In this document: one piece after another, positions 57,438 to 64,000 of the stretch | How the letters are laid out: every line of letters begins with the position of its first letter | How positions within the stretch are numbered: position 1 is the first letter of the stretch | NCBI RefSeq assembly: GCF_049675895.1 | Contig: NZ_CP183834.1 | Location: forward strand, 3,534,001-3,598,000 | Reading direction: 5' to 3' | Origin: Ampullimonas aquatilis | GTDB taxonomy: Bacteria; Pseudomonadota; Gammaproteobacteria; Burkholderiales; Burkholderiaceae_D | Length of the DNA stretch: 64,000 bases | Program-made: the position numbers and the translations under genes | Notes under the pieces: generated by a model | Told to the model about the DNA's origin: nothing | What the model saw: only the letters and a program-made list of their open reading frames with translations | Database searches by the model: none

Positions 57438-60400
57438 TCAGCGATTGATCAACCGCTGATACAGGATGGGAAGAAAGTAGAGTGTCAAAGGGGTGGCTGT
57501 GAATAAACCACCCATGACGACAATGGCCAGCGGCCGTTGAATTTCCGATCCAGGCCCGCTGGCCAGCAGCAACGGCAGCAGACCGAAAGCGGTAATGCTG
57601 GCGGTCATGAGCACCGGGCGCAGTCGCCGTAATGCGCCCATCATGGGAATATTGCTGGCGGCAATCCCTTGTCTGGCCAATTGCTGAAAGTAACTGATCA
57701 TGACAACGCCATTGAGCACCGCAATGCCCAGCAAGGCAATCAGGCCGACTGAAGCCGGAACCGACAGGTATTCGCCTGATAACCAGAGTGCCACAATCCC
57801 GCCAACCAGCGCAAAAGGAATGTTGCTCAATATCAGCAAAGCCAGTTTGGCAGATCCAAAAGTCAGATACAGTAAAAAGAAGATCAAAGCCAGTGAAACG
57901 GGTACTACCAGAGCGAGTCGCTTGGCGGCACGTTGCTGGTTTTCAAACTGACCACCCCAGACCAGTCGATAACCATGAGGCAATTTGATCTGTTGTGCAA
58001 CCGCTTGTTTGGCTTCATCAACAAATCCCACCAGATCCCGGTCCCGAACATTGGACTGAACCACGATAAAGCGCTCGCCATTTTCTCGACCGACTTTGAC
58101 TGGACCATCCTTGCGTTCGAAATGGGCAATATCTGCCAAGGCGATTGACTGACCATTAGCCAGGGTAATGCGTTGTTCAGCAAAGCGCTCGGCACTCATG
58201 CGGATGCCTTCGGCACCGCGCATCAAGACGGGCACACGACGCCCTGCTTCCAGCATATAGCCGGTAACTTTGCCCTCCAGTTCAATGCGCAGCATATCCT
58301 GAATATCATTGACATTAAGACCATAGCGTCCAGCCGCCAGACGATCCACCTCGACACTGAAGTATTGCACCCCGGAGTTTTTGACGACCAAAACATCTTC
58401 GTGACCAGCCAGTGTATTGAGTACCCCGGCAATTTGCTCAGACAAAGTATTGAGTGTGTCGATGTCGGTGCCAAACAGTTTGACGGCCAGATCACCGCGT
58501 ACACCGGTCAGCATTTCCGAAACCCGACTATCAATTGGCTGAGTGAAACTGAGAGAGAGGCCAGGGAAGTTGCTCATCACGGCACGTAATTGGTCAGTTA
58601 GCCATTCCTTGCCAGGCTGACGCCAGGTTGCCTGTGGCTTGAAGGTCATGAACAGATCGGTTTCGTTGGCACCCATGGTATCAAGACCGATTTCATCGGA
58701 GCCATTGCGTGCCACCACGCTAGCTACTTCAGGGACGTTGTCGATGATGGCTTTTTCAATCCGCATATTAAGATCAACCGACTGCTGCATATTCATGGAG
58801 GGCAGGCCGGTCATTTGAATGATGATGTCGCCTTCATCCATGGTTGGCATAAAGCTTTTGCCCAATCGAGCATAACCCAGCACGGCCAGCGCGCAAGCCA
58901 ATAGGGCAATCAACGCCAAGTGTTTGGGATGATGCATGCTCCAGCGCAGGCTGGTTTCATAATGTTTTTGTAGCCATTGCACAATTTTTGGATCTTCATG
59001 GCTGGCTTGCCTGAGTAATAGTGAGGCGCAGACGGGGATCACGCTGAATGCCACTAATAAGGATGCGCCGAGCGCATACACAATGGTCAGTGCCACGGGT
59101 TTGAACAACTTGCCTTCCAAGCCCTCAAGTGTCAGTAATGGAAAAAATACCAGCATGATGATGGCCACACCGGCAATAACGGGCGTGATCACTTCGGTGG
59201 TGGCGTGTAGCAACATGGCCAGTTTACTTTGCAGGCCGGGCTGTTCGACATCATGGGCCATGTGTACCACCATGTTTTCGACAACGACCAGCGCTGCATC
59301 AACCAGCATACCGATGGCAATGGCCAAACCACCCAGACTCATCAGATTGGCGGACATGCCGGTTTGCCACATGACCAGGAATGTAATAAGAGCGCAGAGC
59401 GGCAAGGTGATGGCGACAACCAGTGCAGCACGGATATTGCCAAGAAAAACCAGCAATAAAACGACCACCAGGATGATGGCTTCAAGCAGTGCCTTGAACA
59501 CCGTGCTGCTGGCCCTTTCGACCAGGCTGCCACGATCATAAAAGACTTTGGTGGTAATGCCTTTGGGCAAGATTGCTTCCATGGTCGCGAGTTTGTCGCG
59601 TACGGATTCGACCAGTTTGCGGGCATTGGCACCACGCAGACTGAGTACCAAAGCCTCCACGGTTTCTTCTTTACCGTCTTTTGTGACGGCACCATAGCGG
59701 GTCAAGGCGCCAAGCTGGACAGTGGCGACATCGCCTACGCGCGTGATGGAGGACGTGCCATCGTGCGTCACAATGATATTGCGCAAATCATCAAGCCCAG
59801 TTGCCATACCTGGTATCCGCACCAGCAAGGCCTCTTCACCCTCTTCGATGCGGCCCGCACCATCGTTGCGGTTATTCTGTTCCAGTGCTTTCATGAGATC
59901 GAGAGTTGATAAATGGCGTGCCAATAAAGCGGCATGGTTGGGTACAATTTCAAAACTTCGCACATAACCGCCCAGTGAATTGACATCGGCAATACCGGGC
60001 AGGGTACGCAGTTGAGGCCGAATCACTCGTTCTAACAACGTGCGCTTTCCTTCCAAGGACAGTGTGTCACCTTCAATGGTGAACATGAATACTTCACCTT
60101 GGGGCGTGGTGATCGGTGCCAGCCCGCCCATGACATCGCTTGGCAGGGACGGTATGACGCCAGAGAGGCGTTCGGTGACTTGTTGTCTGGCCCAATAGAT
60201 ATCGGTTTCGTCGGTAAAGTCGAGGGTAATATCGGCGACAGCGTATTTGGCTGTCGAGCGCATATTGGTTTCGTGTGGAATACCCAGCAACTCGGTTTCA
60301 ATCGGGATGATGACACGCGTTTCCACTTCTTCCGGAGTCATTCCCGGTGCTTTGAGAATGATTTTGACTTGGGTATTGGAGACATCCGGAAAAGCATCAA

Positions 60401-60506
60401 TCGGAATTTCTTCATAGGCAAAGATACCGACGGCGATGATCAGCGCTGTCAGTAGCAATACCAGCGGACGGTTATGCAGGAACGCACGAATCAGGGTGGT
60501 CAACAT
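57438..60506 (-). CDS. Heavy-metal-type RND efflux pump inner-membrane protein (CusA/CzcA family)
   Basis: A 1022-residue RND transporter with 12 predicted transmembrane segments and two large periplasmic loops. The N-terminus carries the HME-type pattern IPIDAFPDVSNTQVKI, and DITLDFTDETDIYWARQQV. The TM4 motif is GGLAIAIGMLVDAALVVVEN, with proton-relay Asp403; it lacks the DFG-type motif of Zn/Co/Ni exporters and resembles the motif of monovalent-ion (Cu/Ag) members. The substrate is therefore better described as unresolved. It is translationally coupled to the adaptor (TGATG overlap). No outer-membrane channel gene is adjacent. Confidence 0.92.
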   Translation of the reverse strand: MLTTLIRAFLHNRPLVLLLTALIIAVGIFAYEEIPIDAFPDVSNTQVKIILKAPGMTPEEVETRVIIPIETELLGIPHETNMRSTAKYAVADITLDFTDETDIYWARQQVTERLSGVIPSLPSDVMGGLAPITTPQGEVFMFTIEGDTLSLEGKRTLLERVIRPQLRTLPGIADVNSLGGYVRSFEIVPNHAALLARHLSTLDLMKALEQNNRNDGAGRIEEGEEALLVRIPGMATGLDDLRNIIVTHDGTSSITRVGDVATVQLGALTRYGAVTKDGKEETVEALVLSLRGANARKLVESVRDKLATMEAILPKGITTKVFYDRGSLVERASSTVFKALLEAIILVVVLLLVFLGNIRAALVVAITLPLCALITFLVMWQTGMSANLMSLGGLAIAIGMLVDAALVVVENMVVHMAHDVEQPGLQSKLAMLLHATTEVITPVIAGVAIIMLVFFPLLTLEGLEGKLFKPVALTIVYALGASLLVAFSVIPVCASLLLRQASHEDPKIVQWLQKHYETSLRWSMHHPKHLALIALLACALAVLGYARLGKSFMPTMDEGDIIIQMTGLPSMNMQQSVDLNMRIEKAIIDNVPEVASVVARNGSDEIGLDTMGANETDLFMTFKPQATWRQPGKEWLTDQLRAVMSNFPGLSLSFTQPIDSRVSEMLTGVRGDLAVKLFGTDIDTLNTLSEQIAGVLNTLAGHEDVLVVKNSGVQYFSVEVDRLAAGRYGLNVNDIQDMLRIELEGKVTGYMLEAGRRVPVLMRGAEGIRMSAERFAEQRITLANGQSIALADIAHFERKDGPVKVGRENGERFIVVQSNVRDRDLVGFVDEAKQAVAQQIKLPHGYRLVWGGQFENQQRAAKRLALVVPVSLALIFFLLYLTFGSAKLALLILSNIPFALVGGIVALWLSGEYLSVPASVGLIALLGIAVLNGVVMISYFQQLARQGIAASNIPMMGALRRLRPVLMTASITAFGLLPLLLASGPGSEIQRPLAIVVMGGLFTATPLTLYFLPILYQRLINR

Positions 60507-61639
60507 CAGTCTGCCCCTGCGCCATCACTACCAATGCCAGTCAACATCGCCTTTAAGCTGGAGACGCCTTTACGGACCACTCTATCGCCAATCTTCAAGC
60601 CTTTGACCCAATAGGACAACTCGGTTTCGCCCATGATTTCGACTTTGGTCGGCACAAAGTGATTGCCTTGGTCAATAAATACCATCGGTTCGTTGGCGAT
60701 TCTGATCAACGTTGATTTGTGAATCTGTACCTGGCCGGTTTGTGAGTTGTCATGTGGCAGGCTGATTTGTACTGCTTGCCCGGGTTTTAATATTTTTTGA
60801 GGATTGGCAAAGGCAACCCTGACTAGGGCTGTTTGTGATTCGTTGATTGAGTTTGCAATGGAAATGATTTTGCCAACAATATTGTATTTATCAAGTTGAG
60901 CGGTTTGGCCGGTTTTGATCGCTGTTGCCAACTCTGGCGGAATTTGTGCTTCTACCCAGATTGGATCCAGTTGTGCCACCTTATAGAGTGGGCTGCTGCT
61001 GTCGACTCGTTGCCCAGCGGTGACAGCTTGCTCTATCACAATGCCCGCAATTGGGCTGCGCAACGCAATTTCATTGTTACGCATTCGGCCAGTTTCAAGT
61101 TCTCGTAAAGCCGTGTCACTCAGTCCTGCCAATCGTAAAGATTGACGCTTTTCTGACAACATGGCTTGAGCTTGCAAGGCACTGGCCTGAGTGGCGCGAT
61201 ATCGAGCCTCGGGAATGATGCCTTCTTTTAATAAAAGCTCATCCCGCTTGAGGCTGTCGGTGGCCAGGTTGGCAGCCACCGCCGATTGAATCAAATCTCT
61301 TTGTGCTTCGGCCAGCAATGGGCTGGCCAATTGGGCCATGGTTTGGCCGTTATTTATGACATCATTTTCTAATACCAATACCTGAGTAATCAGTCCTGCC
61401 ATTGGTGCCGCGACGACACGTAGTTGTTTACTCGGCACAACCACTTTGGCGGGATGCAGCTGTGCAGTCATTGTCGAGTTGGTCTGCGATACAGTAATCA
61501 GTGTGGTTTCAATACCCAGGGCGGTACGTTGTTGCGTACTGATGCTGACGTTCTGCTTATTCAGTTTGTCCACTGCATGGACTATGGAAATAGGGGCGAT
61601 GAGAGCGAGTCCCAGGGCTACGGAAAGCGACAAGCGCAT
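60506..61639 (-). CDS. RND efflux periplasmic adaptor subunit (CusB/CzcB family)
   Basis: A 377-residue exported membrane-fusion protein with signal peptide MRLSLSVALGLALIAPISIV (cleavage near HA). The lipoyl/barrel part begins LRVVAAPMAGLITQVLVLEN and ends RSPIAGIVIEQAVTAGQRV around a helical hairpin of about 90 residues, followed by the beta-barrel PIWVEAQIPPELA and the membrane-proximal domain ending in VVRKGVSSLKAML. It links the pump to an outer-membrane channel. The stop overlaps the pump start by one base. No Met-rich copper motif is evident at the N-terminus. Confidence 0.92.
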   Translation of the reverse strand: MRLSLSVALGLALIAPISIVHAVDKLNKQNVSISTQQRTALGIETTLITVSQTNSTMTAQLHPAKVVVPSKQLRVVAAPMAGLITQVLVLENDVINNGQTMAQLASPLLAEAQRDLIQSAVAANLATDSLKRDELLLKEGIIPEARYRATQASALQAQAMLSEKRQSLRLAGLSDTALRELETGRMRNNEIALRSPIAGIVIEQAVTAGQRVDSSSPLYKVAQLDPIWVEAQIPPELATAIKTGQTAQLDKYNIVGKIISIANSINESQTALVRVAFANPQKILKPGQAVQISLPHDNSQTGQVQIHKSTLIRIANEPMVFIDQGNHFVPTKVEIMGETELSYWVKGLKIGDRVVRKGVSSLKAMLTGIGSDGAGAD

Positions 61640-61687
61640 GTCTTACTCCTGCAAATTGATCTGATCCGGATTATTCCGGGGCGTAAA

Positions 61688-62098
61688 TCAACGAGTAAGT
61701 GGTGGCGCAGCTGGGAGGGGAATGAGATAGACCGGCTGTTTAAAGGGTGGACGTTTGACCAGCCGGGTTGGGCGCAAACTTAGGACGACCTGGATTGCCA
61801 GCAAAATGTTGAGATAAATAAGGACAGGTAGCCATAATTCAGACAGATCAATCTGGGCTAACTGCTCATCTCTATACATTTGGCTTGGCATGGAGATTTC
61901 TGGGGAATCGTCTTCATCACGCAAACTGGTTGTGGTAATGGGTTGTTGATACTCTGAGGGCTCGCCAATGATCTTTGTCGGGACGTGGATATGAAATCCC
62001 GATAAATGTGCAATACCCGTATGCGTATGCAAAAAAGGCACCATTGATTGCAAAATGGCAATCATGAAAAGAAAAATGAGGAAAATGGCGCGATGCAT
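61688..62098 (-). CDS. Small His-rich membrane protein upstream of the RND pair
   Basis: A 136-residue protein starting at ATG 62098 (MHRAIFLIFLFMIAILQSMV), with an N-terminal hydrophobic segment, then the histidine cluster FLHTHTGIAHLSGFHIHVP in the part expected outside the membrane, an acidic middle, and a second hydrophobic segment (LWLPVLIYLNILLAIQVVL). The C-terminus is basic and Pro-rich. I recognise no family. Same strand and 48 bases upstream of the adaptor, so probably the first gene of the efflux operon; the His cluster suggests metal binding (inference). An upstream start at 62188 is less likely. Confidence 0.6.
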   Translation of the reverse strand: MHRAIFLIFLFMIAILQSMVPFLHTHTGIAHLSGFHIHVPTKIIGEPSEYQQPITTTSLRDEDDSPEISMPSQMYRDEQLAQIDLSELWLPVLIYLNILLAIQVVLSLRPTRLVKRPPFKQPVYLIPLPAAPPLTR

Positions 62099-62353
62099 TT
62101 GCAAATTATAGCGGCTTGCCGGTTTCACCAAGGACGAAATAATGGCGAAAACGAGCCCTATTTGGCTGATGTCACTGGAACGCGACAATAGGAACTATAT
62201 TTGATCGAGTTGAATAAGGTTCAGGGTGTTCTATATTCGGTCGAGGTTAGTGATAGTCTGCTTGTGGTGTTTTATTTGTGCATGACGAACTGATATAAAC
62301 ACGGCAAATCCCAAATAAAATCATTTGACTGTCTATCAACAAAGAAAGAGAAC

Positions 62354-62815
62354 ATGCGTTTTGAACATCTAGTGGAAATCAATGATCTTGACAATCCTTT
62401 GATTGAGCCGTTGTCCAGAGAGCAGTTATGGCAGGGTTTGCAATTGCGAGCAGAAAATCCTGTGCCGTTTACTATTGGTTTGGATCGTTTTGACGTTGAA
62501 GCGCGCCATGATGATGGTTTTGACCGCGCACTTTATTTTGGCCCAACAGTGATTCGAGACCGGGTAACCTTGATTGCTCTGCGGCAGGTTCATTATGAAA
62601 TTCAACCGGAGCCTGGCCAAACTGGCGGTTCGCTCACCATGTCGATCGAGGAACCAGAGGCACATCGGCTTTTTGTTAGATTCGTTTATGTGATGAGGTT
62701 GGCGGATGACGCAGAACCCGTGACAGAGGAATACCAGGCCTTTTTAAAGCAAGCTTATGAACAAGCTGATCTGGACACGATTCGATTGATCCGGGAAATA
62801 GCCGGATCAACTTAA
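62354..62815 (+). CDS. DUF1857 family protein (SRPBCC fold, AtaL-like)
   Basis: A 153-residue protein beginning MRFEHLVEINDLDNPLIEPL, which is the DUF1857/AtaL-like signature, followed by SREQLWQGLQLRAENPVPFTIGLD. The family belongs to the START/SRPBCC superfamily of small hydrophobic-ligand proteins. The second half keeps the long C-terminal helix (EEYQAFLKQAYEQADLDTIR). The ligand is unknown. ATG 62354 has an AGAAAGAGAA ribosome site. It stands alone, convergent with the dioxygenase. Confidence 0.88.
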   Translation: MRFEHLVEINDLDNPLIEPLSREQLWQGLQLRAENPVPFTIGLDRFDVEARHDDGFDRALYFGPTVIRDRVTLIALRQVHYEIQPEPGQTGGSLTMSIEEPEAHRLFVRFVYVMRLADDAEPVTEEYQAFLKQAYEQADLDTIRLIREIAGST

Positions 62816-62838
62816 TGGATTAGTTTAGGTATTGACGC

Positions 62839-63651
62839 TCAATTTTTATAGGAAAACCCAGGTAGTTCTAAACCAGGTTCTTTATATATTACGGAGGTCA
62901 TGGAAATAGTGCCAAGATCCATGCTGTCATTAAAAAAGCAAACCTCATCCGTTTCCTTGGCCAATCCCATGCAATAGATCAGCGGTAAGTAATGTTCACC
63001 GCTATTGATCGCGAGTTTGGCATCTTCGCCAAATTGTTCGGGCTTTAGCAAGGCTTGGTGATTGTGATCGCGCAGGCACGCCATGACTTGCTTATCAAAG
63101 CGACTTGCCCAAGGGACTTCAACGGCGACATTGCTGCGCTGCATCAAACGCAAGTTGTGAACGATGTTGCCACTACCCAGAAAAAGAATCCCTTCTTCTC
63201 GGAGTGATGCTAATTCTCTGGCGATTTGATAGTGTTGTGACAGAGCCAGTGTGGCATCCATACTTAATTGAATGACCGGAATATTCGCTTCAGGATACAT
63301 GGCCTGCAAAATGCACCAAGTGCCGTGATCCAACCCCCAGTTTGGATCTGGGTGGATTTTTTGTGTACTCACCATGGATATTAATTTGTCCGCCAACGTT
63401 GGTGAACCTGGCGCGGGGTATTGAATTTTGTACAACTCGGGTGGGAAGCCATAAAAATCGTGAATAGTCTGAGGTAATGGGCTGGTTGTGACAAACGAGC
63501 CTTGTGTTAACCAGTGAGCTGAAATACATACAATTGCGGTAGGTTTGGGTAGCGATGTACCCAGGCGCCCCCAATTATCAAAAAATTGATTGGGCTGTAT
63601 GGCATTCATGGGATTGCCATGGCCAATAAATATGGTGGGTAAAGACGTCAT
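62839..63651 (-). CDS. ygiD: LigB-type extradiol dioxygenase (YgiD, 4,5-DOPA dioxygenase-like)
   Basis: A 270-residue member of the class III extradiol ring-cleavage dioxygenases, starting at ATG 63651 (MTSLPTIFIGHGNPMNAIQP); a start three codons earlier is possible. The metal ligand His residues appear in IGHGNPM, ISAHW and LDHGTW, with QLSMD and GSGNIVHNL typical of YgiD. E. coli YgiD opens the ring of DOPA. Natural substrate here unknown; related proteins act on other catechols. It is divergent from the peptidase gene at the right edge. Confidence 0.88.
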   Translation of the reverse strand: MTSLPTIFIGHGNPMNAIQPNQFFDNWGRLGTSLPKPTAIVCISAHWLTQGSFVTTSPLPQTIHDFYGFPPELYKIQYPAPGSPTLADKLISMVSTQKIHPDPNWGLDHGTWCILQAMYPEANIPVIQLSMDATLALSQHYQIARELASLREEGILFLGSGNIVHNLRLMQRSNVAVEVPWASRFDKQVMACLRDHNHQALLKPEQFGEDAKLAINSGEHYLPLIYCMGLAKETDEVCFFNDSMDLGTISMTSVIYKEPGLELPGFSYKN

Positions 63652-63780
63652 TTTTTTCATATCTGATGGGGTCTGGATACTGTGAAGTAGTCAACATGAT
63701 CTTACTCTCAAAAGGTTGACTGAATGACTCGGTAAACGTTCATCAGGGTATGATGAATGGCAACGAGAAATGAGGATCCG

Positions 63781-64000
63781 ATGATCAAGTACTCAGTTGT
63801 AGCCAAACAACCTGAAGCCCATCTGTTTGAAGTTTCTGTCACGATTGATGATCCGGATCCCGAGGGGCAGATTGTCAGCCTACCTGCTTGGATACCGGGC
63901 AGTTATATGATCCGTGACTTTGCTAAAAATATTGTTCGAATCAGAGCAGAGCGAGTCGTTCCTGCTCGCGGCGGTACCACCCGAGGTATCCCGCTTCTTC
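63781..64000 (+). CDS. M61-family metallopeptidase, N-terminal fragment (runs off right edge)
   Basis: Seventy-three codons from ATG 63781, beginning MIKYSVVAKQPEAHLFEVSV and containing LPAWIPGSYMIRDFAKNIVR, the conserved N-terminal motif of M61 glycyl aminopeptidases. The zinc-binding catalytic domain and the C-terminal PDZ domain typical of the family lie outside the window. A GAGG ribosome site precedes the ATG. Confidence 0.88.
   Translation, partial: MIKYSVVAKQPEAHLFEVSVTIDDPDPEGQIVSLPAWIPGSYMIRDFAKNIVRIRAERVVPARGGTTRGIPLL

Noticed and set aside
57438..61639. Calling the RND pair CzcAB (Zn/Co/Cd)
   Set aside because: The TM4 motif lacks the DFG signature of those exporters; a specific metal cannot be assigned from the sequence.

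Overview
The window looks like chromosomal DNA of a betaproteobacterium, starting at the replication-origin gene block. Evidence: the order dnaA (left edge, minus strand) / rpmH-rnpA-yidD-yidC-mnmE; the block lptM-lysA / cyaY / mrcA / pilMNOPQ / aroK-aroB / dgt with gltB-gltD further on, which is a gene order I associate with Betaproteobacteria; an mlaFEDACB-type operon; methionine synthase encoded as two adjacent genes; and a DUF2863-type protein. I cannot name genus or species. No tRNA, rRNA or CRISPR array was seen.

Layout. 1-4.6 kb: dnaA N-terminus, an AT-rich intergenic region, the ribosomal protein L34 / RNase P / membrane insertase genes and the tRNA-modifying GTPase. 4.6-8.9 kb: lysine synthesis (lysA), the LPS-assembly lipoprotein LptM (58 codons), frataxin-like CyaY and penicillin-binding protein 1A. 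9.2-16.0 kb: type IV pilus alignment/secretin operon pilMNOPQ followed by an unusual Ig-like lipoprotein gene. 16-19 kb: aroK, aroB, dgt. 19.3-30.1 kb: mrdA (PBP2), a small heat-shock protein with a sigma32-like promoter, rraA, topB, a DUF2863 protein, a two-gene chromate transporter, a small exported protein and rodA. 30.2-31.1 kb: a REP-associated (Y1) transposase inside exact 19-bp inverted repeats. 31.2-37.5 kb: glutamate synthase gltB-gltD. 37.6-41.9 kb: a two-gene OLD-nuclease/UvrD-helicase operon that fits the Gabija anti-phage arrangement, inserted convergent to gltBD and separated from it by a 16-bp-stem bidirectional terminator. 42.5-46.5 kb: the Mla phospholipid-transport operon. 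46.6-49.5 kb: accessory stretch with a DUF4124 protein, a thioesterase, a Phd-type antitoxin beside a truncated RelE-type toxin, and an AT-rich HEPN-like gene. 49.5-53.7 kb: split metH with a repeat-rich spacer. 53.8-57.1 kb: a large EAL protein with a degenerate GGDEF site. 57.4-62.1 kb: a heavy-metal-type RND efflux pair plus a His-rich membrane protein. 62.3-64 kb: a DUF1857 protein, an extradiol dioxygenase and the start of an M61 peptidase.

Cell-envelope functions dominate: YidC/YidD insertion, LptM, PBP1A, PBP2/RodA, type IV pilus alignment and secretin, Mla lipid transport and RND efflux. Sampled lines from the first 16 kb are about 43-48% GC, and sampled lines of topB and metH about 60%; the HEPN-like gene is the most AT-rich coding sequence sampled (18 of 60 bases G or C in one line). 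The best candidates for biology worth following are the Gabija-like pair, the HEPN-like gene next to the broken toxin-antitoxin locus, the terminator-shaped hairpin inside the 5' coding part of rnpA, and the RAYT element together with a matching palindrome between the two metH genes.
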